Part shown: piece by piece, positions 34,410 through 44,500 of the stretch
Layout of the letters: every line of letters starts with the position of its first letter
Position numbering within the stretch: the stretch's first letter is position 1
From: an uncultured Verrucomicrobiota bacterium
GTDB lineage: Bacteria; Verrucomicrobiota; Verrucomicrobiia; Opitutales; Seribacteraceae
Direction of reading: 5' to 3'
Length of the DNA: 46,670 nucleotides
Assembly: GCA_902569115.1 (NCBI GenBank)
Contig: CACFTI010000016.1
Span: 1 to 46,670 of the forward strand
The notes under the pieces: model-generated
Seen by the model: only the letters and a program-made list of their open reading frames with translations
Databases searched by the model: none
What the model was told of the DNA's origin: nothing
Position numbers and translations under genes: made by a program

Positions 34410-35685
34410 AGATGCAATTTTTCTTTTAATTGGTATACCCTTTTCATCCGGGATTTCCGAGGATGGCCATGGCCGCAGATTGGGAAAGTTGGAAGGCCAA
34501 GATTGGGATATACACGCAGCACTTGGTGAAAATGCTTATCCATATTCTTCATCGACAAGTATCCCAGATTTTTCTCCGGTAGGTGCTTTGGTTTCAGAAA
34601 AAGGTACTTTGGGGACTGCCACTTTGATTGCACCCAACTTAGTGATTACTGCTGCTCATGTTTTAAAAAATTCATTCAGTACTCCTATGCCAAGATCCGA
34701 AGACTGGGAATTTATCTTATATCCAGACTTTGAAAGTGCGAATATTGATTATCGCTTTAAAATAGATGAAATTATTATTCATCCTTATTGGGTTGCTCGC
34801 CAAAGCAAAGACAACCCTTTAGGTGATGGGGACAAGATTGGGGTGGATCTGGCTCTATTAAAATTAAAGGATTCCGTTTCTGGCGTATTTCCTGCCAGAC
34901 TTCCGCATCAAAATTCTCCGTCTACGGGCCAAAAAATTTTTATCTCTGGTTTTGGGAACCTTGTAGAAGGTGAAAACGGTGAATTTAATCCTGATAATTC
35001 ACGCAGAATGGCTGGTACTAATATTTTGGATCGAGTTGTAAAAGAGATTGTTGTAGAAGGAAATAAAATATCTCAGAGCGGGGGACTACTTGCTTTAGAT
35101 TTTGATTCTCCTGAAGGAAATTCTAACAGTCTATCAAAGTCTGAGGGTGCTTTCGAAAATCTGCCAACTGGAACCAGTGGCTCTTTTCCACTTGAGTTGG
35201 AAGTTAGTACAGCAAGTGGTGATAGCGGTGGTCCTTTATTTGCTCGTATCGATAATCAATGGAGAGTTTTTGGGACAGTTTCGTATGGCTCATCCGATTC
35301 AACCTATGGAGACATCACTGTTTTTTCACGAATTTTTAATCATTTGGACTGGATAGGTCCCTATCTTCCCCCTTGGCCAAGCTCTAAAATGTTGAATGAA
35401 TCTGGGTGGACTAAATCGGACTGGTTTGGAGTATTCTTACCCTTTCCCAGTGGTTGGAATTACCATGTAGAGTATGGTTGGGTATGGTCAAAACCTTTTT
35501 CTGAAGATTCCGTCTGGGCTTATTTTAACCATTTAGGGTGGTTGTGGGTCACTTCGTCAACATTCCCTTTCTTTTATTCTAATGACACAAATAATTGGCT
35601 TTTTTTTTATAATGATAAAGCTGAAACCGGCGGATGGGTTATTTATGATTTTGCAAGTACTATTTGGAGTGATTATGTAAACTAG
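34399..35685 (+). CDS. Secreted trypsin-like serine protease with C-terminal aromatic module
   Basis: A 428-residue exported protease of the trypsin (S1) type. The start is taken as GTG 34399, which gives a signal peptide (VRIKDAIFLLIGIPFSSG) and an 11-base overlap with the upstream gene; the longer frame from 34360 lacks this. The catalytic triad is visible: His87 in VITAAHVL, Asp150 in GVDLALLKL, and Ser276 in SGDSGGPLF. After the protease domain (to about 325) a Trp/Tyr-rich module of about 85 residues (340-425) follows, with WNYHVEYGW, LGWLW and NNWLFFY. The same kind of module ends the giant protein at 38552-46315. The substrate is unknown; it could process the neighbouring secreted protein or surface proteins. 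Confidence 0.88.
   Translation: MRIKDAIFLLIGIPFSSGISEDGHGRRLGKLEGQDWDIHAALGENAYPYSSSTSIPDFSPVGALVSEKGTLGTATLIAPNLVITAAHVLKNSFSTPMPRSEDWEFILYPDFESANIDYRFKIDEIIIHPYWVARQSKDNPLGDGDKIGVDLALLKLKDSVSGVFPARLPHQNSPSTGQKIFISGFGNLVEGENGEFNPDNSRRMAGTNILDRVVKEIVVEGNKISQSGGLLALDFDSPEGNSNSLSKSEGAFENLPTGTSGSFPLELEVSTASGDSGGPLFARIDNQWRVFGTVSYGSSDSTYGDITVFSRIFNHLDWIGPYLPPWPSSKMLNESGWTKSDWFGVFLPFPSGWNYHVEYGWVWSKPFSEDSVWAYFNHLGWLWVTSSTFPFFYSNDTNNWLFFYNDKAETGGWVIYDFASTIWSDYVN
35416..35673 (+). other. C-terminal Trp-rich module of the protease
   Basis: Residues 340-425 of the protease. Shared landmarks with the end of the giant protein are WFG-x-F / WLG-x-F, GW-x-YHVE-x-GW, a W-x-Y pair, LGWLW, and W-L-F-F / W-L-Y-F before a final W near the C-terminus. 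The spacing between landmarks is almost the same in both proteins. The module is the last element in each. Confidence 0.8.
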
Positions 35686-35718
35686 TTTTCTTTTTTATCA
35701 ACGCACGGGTACCACTCT

Positions 35719-36528
35719 TTGATTAGAACTATTTACAGCATAATAAAAAGTCGTGAACTTTTTTGGCAATTTCTTACTCGCAATGTAAAATCGAGGCATA
35801 GAGGCAGCGTACTTGGTGGTTTGTGGTTGATATTGAATCCCTTGCTTATGCTAGGTCTTTATGTCTTTGCTTTTGGGGTGGTTTTTGGTGGTCGTTTTAC
35901 TGAATCCCCTGATGAAACCACTCTAGACTTTGCTCTTGGAGTATTCTTAGGTCTCAATGTACTTGGACTCATTCAAGCCATTATTGGTTCTGCACCCACA
36001 ATCATTGTTTCACAGCCTAATTTTGTAAAAAAAGTGGTTTTCCCATTGGAAATCCTTCCTGCGGCAACCATGGGGGCTCTGGCGTACGATTTGCTGATTG
36101 GATTTGGTTTGTGCTTACTCGGGGTTGTGACCCTTGGTCCAGGATTAAGTATTTCCGTAATCTACACTCCTTTAATAATTGGACCGGTCTTTCTTATTGC
36201 ACTTGGACTAGCATGGTTCCTGTCTGCCTTGGGTGTTTTCATTCGTGATATCGGGCAGATTGGTTCTTTTCTTGGGCTCGCTTTGCTATATTCGAGCGGA
36301 GTCTTTTATTCAGCCGAAAGAGCCAAGGCGTCAGCACCGGCAATTTGGAATTATCTTCAATGGAATCCATTTCTTCAAATTATCGATTCACTGCGACAGG
36401 TAATTTTGTGGGGTGGGCATCCCGATTGGTTTAGCTTGGTATATGCATGGATTTTCGGTTTCGTAATTCTTTTTTCTGGTGCTTGGTTCTTTCACCGATT
36501 ACGTCCGGCATTTGCCGATGTTCTTTAA
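35719..36528 (+). CDS. ABC-2 type (Wzm-like) polysaccharide export permease
   Basis: A 269-residue inner-membrane permease with about six helices. The N-terminus FWQFLTRNVKSRHRGSVLGG and WLILNPLLMLGLYVFAFGVVF match Wzm/TagG-type permeases that export lipid-linked glycans. PNFVKKVVFPLEILP is the conserved cytoplasmic loop. The start is TTG 35719. No Wzt/TagH ATPase gene is adjacent, although the two usually sit together. The GT4 glycosyltransferase next door on the other strand fits a surface-glycan role. The two genes overlap tail to tail by 4 bases. Confidence 0.85.
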   Translation: MIRTIYSIIKSRELFWQFLTRNVKSRHRGSVLGGLWLILNPLLMLGLYVFAFGVVFGGRFTESPDETTLDFALGVFLGLNVLGLIQAIIGSAPTIIVSQPNFVKKVVFPLEILPAATMGALAYDLLIGFGLCLLGVVTLGPGLSISVIYTPLIIGPVFLIALGLAWFLSALGVFIRDIGQIGSFLGLALLYSSGVFYSAERAKASAPAIWNYLQWNPFLQIIDSLRQVILWGGHPDWFSLVYAWIFGFVILFSGAWFFHRLRPAFADVL

Positions 36529-37634
36529 ATATTTGAGTACAATTTCCTGGCTGTATTGTCCCAGTTGTGGGAACCGGCCCATTCGATTCCATTTTGACCG
36601 ATTCTTTTTCTGAAATTTTTGTCTGAAATTAGGCTGAAGAAATTCTTGGAGAGTGTTTCGATGTCATGTGGTTCTGATAGTAGCCCAGTTTCATTGTTTA
36701 TCACCGCATCTTCGACACCACCCGTTTTATTTGCAATAATTGGAAGTCCATGTGCAGACGCTTCCAGATATACAAATCCAAACCCTTCAACACTTTTTGG
36801 TGTTGGTAGTGAAGTAAGGGCAAAGATATCAGATTCTGCATAAATTGAGGCTAATTCTTGATCCGTACAATCCCCCTCGAAAGTCACCTCCCCGGCAAAT
36901 TCCTTTACCAGTTTCTGAATACTCATTGAATATTTTGGATTGTTAGTTGGGCCGACAAAGGATAACTGCAGACTTTTCTGAGTTTCTTTAGGTAATTTTA
37001 GTAAGGCTAGTATTATTTGATCCTGCCCCTTTCTAGGATGAATTCTGCCTACAGATACAATTTGAATCGTTTCTGAATTGGTTTGATTTTCAAGTGTTTG
37101 TTTTCGGGTAATTACACCACTTGCTGGAGCCCCAGAAATCCTTTTAATATAAGTTTTTGCAAATGGATACAGACCAATCAATTCGTTCTCGTTGAATTTT
37201 GAAAGCACATGAATTCTTGAGCATCGGTACAATAGCTTCTTAAATAACCATTTTTCGAACGGATTTCGGGTAAACCTGAGGAGTTCAGAGCCATGTATCG
37301 TAAGAATAAATTTAATATTTGAACGGATCATCCAGCCAAAACGTATGAAAGCTCTGGTGCTCCCGGGCTCAGCCAAATGTAACACGGTGCTTTGCTCTTT
37401 ATTTTTTAGAATAAATTTTTTGGTTTTCTGAATTAATTTCCAGGAAGAGACGAAGCCTTGGGAACCAATCCATGGCAATTCAACCATTTTAATATTACTA
37501 TCAATAGAGGATCCTGATGGTGCCCAAACCGATACATTCATTGAGTTTTTGCAGGCAGCAATTGCCATTTCCCTACAATACACTCCTGCCCCTCCTCGCT
37601 GGGGAGGGTACTCATGGGTGAGTATGTGTATCAT
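36525..37634 (-). CDS. GT4 family glycosyltransferase
   Basis: A 369-residue GT-B glycosyltransferase. The N-terminus ILTHEYPPQRGGAGVY is the acceptor-side glycine loop. The C-terminal nucleotide-sugar domain has VSVGRIHPRKGQD (Arg197, Lys202) and the E-x7-E pair Glu283 and Glu291 in SVEGFGFVYLEASAHGLP, so a retaining GT4 enzyme. There is no membrane helix. Donor and acceptor cannot be told from sequence. Together with the export permease it suggests glycan or LPS assembly. It is divergent from the SDR gene, with 67 bases between starts. Confidence 0.9.
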   Translation of the reverse strand: MIHILTHEYPPQRGGAGVYCREMAIAACKNSMNVSVWAPSGSSIDSNIKMVELPWIGSQGFVSSWKLIQKTKKFILKNKEQSTVLHLAEPGSTRAFIRFGWMIRSNIKFILTIHGSELLRFTRNPFEKWLFKKLLYRCSRIHVLSKFNENELIGLYPFAKTYIKRISGAPASGVITRKQTLENQTNSETIQIVSVGRIHPRKGQDQIILALLKLPKETQKSLQLSFVGPTNNPKYSMSIQKLVKEFAGEVTFEGDCTDQELASIYAESDIFALTSLPTPKSVEGFGFVYLEASAHGLPIIANKTGGVEDAVINNETGLLSEPHDIETLSKNFFSLISDKNFRKRIGQNGIEWAGSHNWDNTARKLYSNI

Positions 37635-37701
37635 TGATCCAATTTCATTTATGCATCTTTGGCTTCGCGATTATCAAAAAATAATTTAACATTAAATACG
37701 A

Positions 37702-38499
37702 ATGAAATTACAAAAAATTTTAATTACAGGAGGTTCAAGAGGTATAGGGAAGGAGTTGGTTAATTTATATTTGAAACAAGGTTGCGAAGTACACATTGTA
37801 GCCAGAAATCTCAAAGAAGAAATAAAGACTCCAAATCTTAAATTTCATTCTTTTGATTTGTCACAAACTCGTGAAGTAAATGATTTTGCCAGAGCTTTTA
37901 TTAAGAATAATGGGGTACCTGATTTGTTGATAAATAATGCGGGTGCGGGTGCCTTTTTTGAATGGGGCACTTTCCCTGAAGAGGAGATTCAAAGGCAGAT
38001 CAACTTGCTTTTTACATCCCCTATCCTTATGTGTCGTGTTTTTGCTCCCGAAATGGCTAAAAGAGAAAGGGGGAAGATTGTTAATATTACTTCATTGGCT
38101 TTATTCTATCCACTCCCATTCATGCCAATGTACAATTCCTGTAAATCCGCTTTATCATCCTTTACTCGATCAATGATGGTGGAGTACCAATGCCATCCAG
38201 TTTTTATTGACGCTGTTTTGGGAGATGTAAGGACCGAATTTAATGAAAAAACATCTAAGACCATGCTGGATGATTGGACTAGAGATATGAAATCCGCTTG
38301 GTTGAAAATTGAAAAACAATTAAATGATTCACCTGCTCCTAATCTTGTTGCTAAAAGATTAATTTTGAAAATTGCCAAATGCAATGGTGGAGTGATTTAC
38401 GAGGGCGGATTTATTCACAGGAATATTTACAGCTTTTTAAGCCGCTTTCTTCCCAACTCCTTAAAAAATAAAATCTTGCAAAAGAGGTATTTTGACTGA
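37702..38499 (+). CDS. Short-chain dehydrogenase/reductase (SDR)
   Basis: A 265-residue NAD(P)-dependent oxidoreductase of the classical SDR type. The cofactor motif TGGSRGIG (9-16), NNAG (78-81), and catalytic Ser131 with Tyr144-x-x-x-Lys148 (YNSCK) are all present. Arg after the beta2 strand (VARN) hints at NADP preference. The C-terminus has a hydrophobic/basic end (IYSFLSRFLPNSLKNK) that may contact the membrane, as in SDRs acting on lipids. Substrate unknown. ATG 37702 is preceded by an AT-rich leader without a Shine-Dalgarno sequence. Confidence 0.88.
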   Translation: MKLQKILITGGSRGIGKELVNLYLKQGCEVHIVARNLKEEIKTPNLKFHSFDLSQTREVNDFARAFIKNNGVPDLLINNAGAGAFFEWGTFPEEEIQRQINLLFTSPILMCRVFAPEMAKRERGKIVNITSLALFYPLPFMPMYNSCKSALSSFTRSMMVEYQCHPVFIDAVLGDVRTEFNEKTSKTMLDDWTRDMKSAWLKIEKQLNDSPAPNLVAKRLILKIAKCNGGVIYEGGFIHRNIYSFLSRFLPNSLKNKILQKRYFD

Positions 38500-38501
38500 A
38501 T

Positions 38502-38540
38502 CATTATCATCCTAACACATTTGTTAGTCACATTATCATC
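38502..38540. promoter_or_regulatory. Direct repeats flanking an inverted repeat, upstream of the giant gene
   Basis: A 10-base direct repeat CATTATCATC occurs at 38502-38511 and 38531-38540, 29 bases apart start to start. Between them is a perfect inverted repeat CTAACA-catt-TGTTAG (38512-38527). The set fills most of the 52 bases between the SDR stop and the giant gene start and looks like an operator or small RNA hairpin. No known regulator is named. Confidence 0.5.
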
Positions 38541-38551
38541 AGCATATACCC

Positions 38552-41500
38552 ATGAAAAAGAATATCCTGTCTCTATCACTTTTATTTTTATTAGCTAAAG
38601 GAATCTTTGCCCAAAATTCTTTTGCACCTGATCAATTGGACGGATTAAAAGTTCTTTTCCATTATGGTCAGGGTGAAATTTCAATCCTCGAATTTACTGA
38701 ATCCGCTGCTTATGAAATGGACGATGAAGCGGGATTGAATCGTAAATTTGAAGGTGATTATGAAGCCCAAACCGACGGAAATATAGTCTCAGTAACTATC
38801 TTCGGCCAGAGTGGTGCAAACGATGTCTACAGATTGAATTTTACCGCTGCAGGGACCGGTACCGGAACACTTGACGATTTTCAATATCTACAACCGGATC
38901 AGGTGGATGATACTTTTGAACCGACAGATCAACCAAACCTTTACAGGGATTTGATCGGCAGTGGAGCCTTTACATTCGAGTTATTGGGTTCAGTTCATCA
39001 GGGGGGAAGCAATACAGCATATTATCCTGAAGGTAACTATGCGGATCACCAAGATGGAAATCATACTCTTGACCAAAATTCTTTTGCTCCAAATCATTTG
39101 GACGGATTAAAAATTCTCTTCCATTACGGACAGAATGAAATTTCAATCCTCGAATTTACTGAATCCGCTGCTTATGAAATGGACGATGAAGCGGGATTGA
39201 ATCGTAAATTTGAAGGTGATTATGATGCCGATACGGAGGGAAATACTATGACAGTTACTATCTTCGGCCAGAGTGGTGCAAACGATGTCTACAGATTGAA
39301 TTTTACCACTGCAGGGACCGGTACCGGAACACTTGACGATTTTCAATATCTACAACCGGATCAGGTGGATGATACTTTTGAACCGACAGATCAACCGAAC
39401 CTTTACAGGGATTTGATCGGCAGTGGAGCCTTTACATTCGAGTTATTGGGTTCAGTTCACCAGGGGGGAAGCAATACCACATATTATCCCGAAGGGAACC
39501 ACACTGATCAAGAAGGCAATTACTCAGATTATGTACAACATGAAATGGAATTTACACAAATTCCTGTCACTGAAGTTGAAAGTTTTGTAGCTGATATTAT
39601 TGCCGAATTTCCTAAATTAGAGGGTGCGAAAATCTTGCATGCTGAAAAGTGGTTCGATGCATTAGTTGACAATAGGGTTGCTTATGAAGTTGCTCTTGAT
39701 GTCGGAATCAGTCTATTTTTTGATCAAAATAAGACATTTGTCCACGCAGCATTGTCAGGAGATTTTGCAGTCAATGACTATGAACTGGTGAAAGATGCAA
39801 CTATCATTGGAAACTTAACGCAATTACTCTATAGTGAAGCCCCTGACATCACGGTTCTTGATGTAGAAAAAGAGTTTTCAGCAGTTTTGGAGCAAGATTA
39901 TGTTTATAATGTAATTTTCCAGTCGAGTGGTGTTGAATATAATGCTTATTTGACCGCTAATAACTCCAAAACCATTCTTATAACGAAAGATTCTGGAGGT
40001 GATTTTGCGGATGAATGGCGACCTGTAGACTTACCTGATTTAGCAGCAAATTACCTGCTTGTAAATTACTCTGATTTAGTCAATGCCACGGGCAATTATC
40101 ATTCGGAGCAACGCCCAACACCAAATGGTCAGGGCAAGGAGTTTGTTGCCTTTTTGGAAGATGGTACAGAAGTCATTTTTGACGCTAATGGAACATTCGC
40201 GAGAGAATTTAACCCATTTAAGGATTTTCAACAAAACTTAGATGCAGGTCTGAAATTTGATGCCACTCGTTCATCAGATTTGGGTGATGCTTCAGTCAAC
40301 ATTTGCCGTGTCGATAATGATGGTGCCAGTCTGCTTTACAGAATTTCCATCACCAATATCCCAGTCGAGAATGGTACCTGCCCTAATGTGTCAAACCTTA
40401 ACCTCTCAGAGCACTTTGACGCTGATCATAATTTGACTCTAACCTTTACTTATGAAATGGGACCTCCACGCTACATGATCGTAAGTGGTAAGGATGTTTC
40501 TGCGTATAAACACCGCATGCCTGAGTGGGATCGCCCGGGTTCATTTACGATTAATGCCAAAACCGTTCAGTCCACTTCTACGTCAAACCAAGTATTGAGT
40601 AGTACTTTTGGTATAACTATCGAAATGGGTGGTGAGAGGTTCTACGAAGGAACTATTTTTGAAACAAGCCTGATTAACTTGGATGTTCTAGATGCTCATT
40701 TTTCTTCACCATGGGATCCCTCTGTAGGCTTTACCATTAATAGTCGCCCCCAAATCGAAACTAAAATACGGGCATTAATACCTCGGCGGCTTTTGTCTGG
40801 ATACTACGGTATTATGGATCCAGAGCAAGTGCGTGCCGCTGTTATCGATCAAAATGGGTCGATGACCTTTGTGCATGGGAGCGTCACTAATCCCGATGAG
40901 AATCTAGTTACTACTGGTAACGGTTTTAGCCGTACACCTTATAAAGGATTTGAATCCAACGATGTTGGATTTGGTACCGGACTTCCTCCTATGACGGAGG
41001 GAAGTGCTTATCTACTTGAAGATAACGAGTTTGGACTGCCAGATGATTCACCAAGTCTTTCTTACATTGCGGATGGTAGCGAAAGCGGCCATGACAATAG
41101 TGGTATTTCAAAATCAAAATTTGATTTTGATGGTGACGGATTTGCAAACTCTTATTTGGATGTTCAATTTTTTATTGAAAAAAATCATGGATCATACCCA
41201 CTCGAAGTTCAGATTGGAGATCCTTTCGTCGATCCTTTCGCTAGTTTGGATGCTTCCCAGTTCGGTTCCGTCTCAGGAACCGTTACAGATGGTAGTGGTA
41301 ACGGGTTGGAAGAGTTTGATGTTTGGTTTTTCAAGGTACCGGAGTCTGGCCAGGATTTATACAGCGGAGAGCCTGCCTTCTTTGATCTTGAGAGGGGAGC
41401 AGATGGATCATTTGTGGCAAGCTTGCCCCCTGGCAGTTACCATGCGGAGGCTTTTGCCTATGATTTCAAAACCGATACACCTTACAAGCCTCAGCTTGCT

Positions 41501-44500
41501 GGAGGTTTTAACAGTCCAACTGTATTCACAATCGTAGATAGTACTACGGCTATCCCAAATGTTACTTTTTCCCTGGAAGCGGAATACCGCATGTCTCATG
41601 AGTTTGCTGAAGTCGAAGGCATGGTTACAGTTGCAGGCAGGGACGAAGTGGGTCATGTCTTTTTTGATTTATTTCCGGTCGTGGATGGAGTACGTCAAAC
41701 GGACTATCCGGTATATTCGTTTGGGTTGGAACGAGGTGGCAAGATCCGAGGAGAAGCCCCGGTTGGAGAGTTTGTATTGGAAGTGTTCTCACCTGACAAT
41801 TCCTTGTATATGGATTCAGTGCTTACCATAACGATTGAACCCAACAAAAAGAATGAGTTGGCCCCAATTCAGTTGATAGAGAGAGCAATGGTCACGGTTC
41901 GTGGATCGATCAAGGATTCATCGAATAATCCGATCTGGGCTGAGATTGTATTCGTGGATCCGAATGATGATGATAATCGTTTTTGGCCGATGTGGGACGA
42001 GACAGCAACTGGGCTTGCGGATGGAGACTTTGCTTTAAAGATACCTCAGGGAGATTATAAAATCTTGGCTGAGCGATTTGATGGGATGTATAAATCCGCC
42101 TTTTATGATGCCGATAACAATGGCACAGCTGATACTGTTTCAATTACATCAAATGTCACAGGCATTGATTTCGTATTGGAATCCCGTCCAACGGCGACGG
42201 TTACAATCAAGTTACTCGATGCCAATACATCTGAGCCGGTGAAATATGCCTGGTTTGACTTCTTTGATGCGGAGGATGAATATGCACCGATTGTTTTCCC
42301 TCATTTGGGAATGATCGATTTCGAATCCGATTCATTTGATGGGACTTACACATTGAGCGTACCAGGAGGAAGTTATAAACTGGAACTGGCTTCGCCCGAG
42401 TACAAGGAAGTGTATCAAATCCTTGATGAATCAGGAAATACTGCGTGGGAAACCTCGGAATGGGAGAATGGAGCCACAATTACTTTAACCGATGGAGACA
42501 CCACCGATTTGGGAACAGTTAATCTGGATGCCACTGGGTTTTCTGATGCTGAATTTTACGGATTTGGTTGGTTGGATGAAGGAGAGGATTTATCGGGAGG
42601 TGCCACCATTACTGGAACGGTAAAAACCTCTTCTGGAATTGGAGTTCCGAAAGCTCGCATCATTGCCCATACGGTTGATTATATTTTCTGGTTTGATCAT
42701 GTGCAGACCCGCTCGGACGGATCGTACGAATTAAAAAATCTTCCCGACGGTGAATGGGTTGTATTTGCGGAACCACCGTTTGATTCGGAAAGCTTTCAAG
42801 GGTTTAGGGAATCCAATCAAACTGTAGTTTCTTTATCCGAAGGAGATACGGAGACCGTCAATCATGTGCTTCAGGGATCGAATGTATTTGGACGGATAAT
42901 GTTTCCGAAGAAAAATCATGCCACAGGTGTTACCAAGAACGAGGGTCTGGGGCATGCCTTTATTTGGGCTTTCCGGGATGAGGATCAGGACGGGGAACCG
43001 GATTGGGATGACGACATTCTTGCGGGAACTGCGATGCTTACCGAAGCTTTTGGAGAGACAGACAAAAACGGATTTTTCTCTTTTTACCTGGAAGAGGGCG
43101 GTAAGTATTCCTTACGGATTGATATACCTGGTCAATTATCCGCACTTGCTCCGGCTCCAATTGGATTCACATTGAAGAATCCAAATGAGAGCATGAAGTT
43201 AGGAAACGCGATCAAGGTAGACTGGAAATCGGATGTGCGGGCAACTGCGTTTGATGTGGAGAGAAAGTCAGAAACTGAATCCTCCTACAAAAGTTTATTC
43301 CTGGATGCCAATACGACCACAAAGCCAGGAGGGCAGGCCAAGTCCTTTGTGGATCCATCGGTAAAGCCCGGGGAGAAGTACAATTATCGTGTAGTGGCTG
43401 AGACAGCCAATGGACAGGTTACGCTTGAATCATCGAAAGTGCGAGTTTCTGAGCCAATCATTTATTTGGCTCCTCCAAGTAAGAAGATTACCGGATATGT
43501 GCTTGATGGTGACAATACCGCCATCGCAGGTGCCGAAGTGGTGGCTTGGAGAGAAGAGGGGGAGGGATGGAGTTCGACATTTACCGGAGACGATGGATCC
43601 TATGAATTGACTGCAGGACCAGGAAAATGGGAAATTACAATCTATCGTCCATACGACAGAAAGGTAGACTGGGTTTATGATGCCGCACCTAAACGGGTAA
43701 AATTTGCTGCAGGCTCGAAGATAGAAAGCAAAACCAAGAACTTCACGGTTTCCCGCATGGCAGGAGGAAAGATTGTTGGAAGTATTAACTTACCAACTGG
43801 TGTGTCGGCATCTGATCTTTCGACCTATGTTTATATAGACGCTTTTGACCCGGAGGGTAGGGGTAACTGGGGACAGCCAGAGTCAGACGGAAGTTTTGAG
43901 ATACCGCTGCAACCCGGAGAGTATGAATTGTCTCTTTGGATTGATCCGGCTTTGCAAGGGTATGGAAGTCCGGCGATTAAGATGGTTCGTGTGGGCAAGA
44001 ACTCGGTTAATGTTGGAGCCCTCGATTTAACCAGTCGCAACAAGACGCTTTCAGGAGTTGTTAAAACAACAACTGGTACGGCACTTCCGAATGTACATGT
44101 TTGGGGATGGAGTGATCAGGGAGGCTGGGTATCTGACACCACGAATATTAATGGTGAATACTCATTGGCCGTGTCACCGGGTCGTTGGGAAGTGGGATAT
44201 GATTTACCCGCGAACGAGGATGGCAGCTTGCCTCCTTATTTTGTGACTCCACCGAAACGTCTACGAATTAAGGATAATGACACCACTAAGACCCTTGATC
44301 TGTATGTTCAGGCAGCCGCTGCCACGGTTAGTGGAGTGGTGTATGGACCCAATGGTAGCCCGGTTTCCGACTTGAATTCGTGGGTATATGCCCGTGAATT
44401 TACATCCAATGATGAAGAATATACGGATATTCTTGCCGAAGTACCATTGACTTCGAAAGGTACTTTTAGCTTCCCAGGTTTACCTGGCGAATACATGGTG

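Noticed and set aside
38615-39496. Duplication as an assembly artefact
   Set aside because: The copies differ at scattered positions and at their ends, and the frame stays open through the junction, so a real duplication is more likely.
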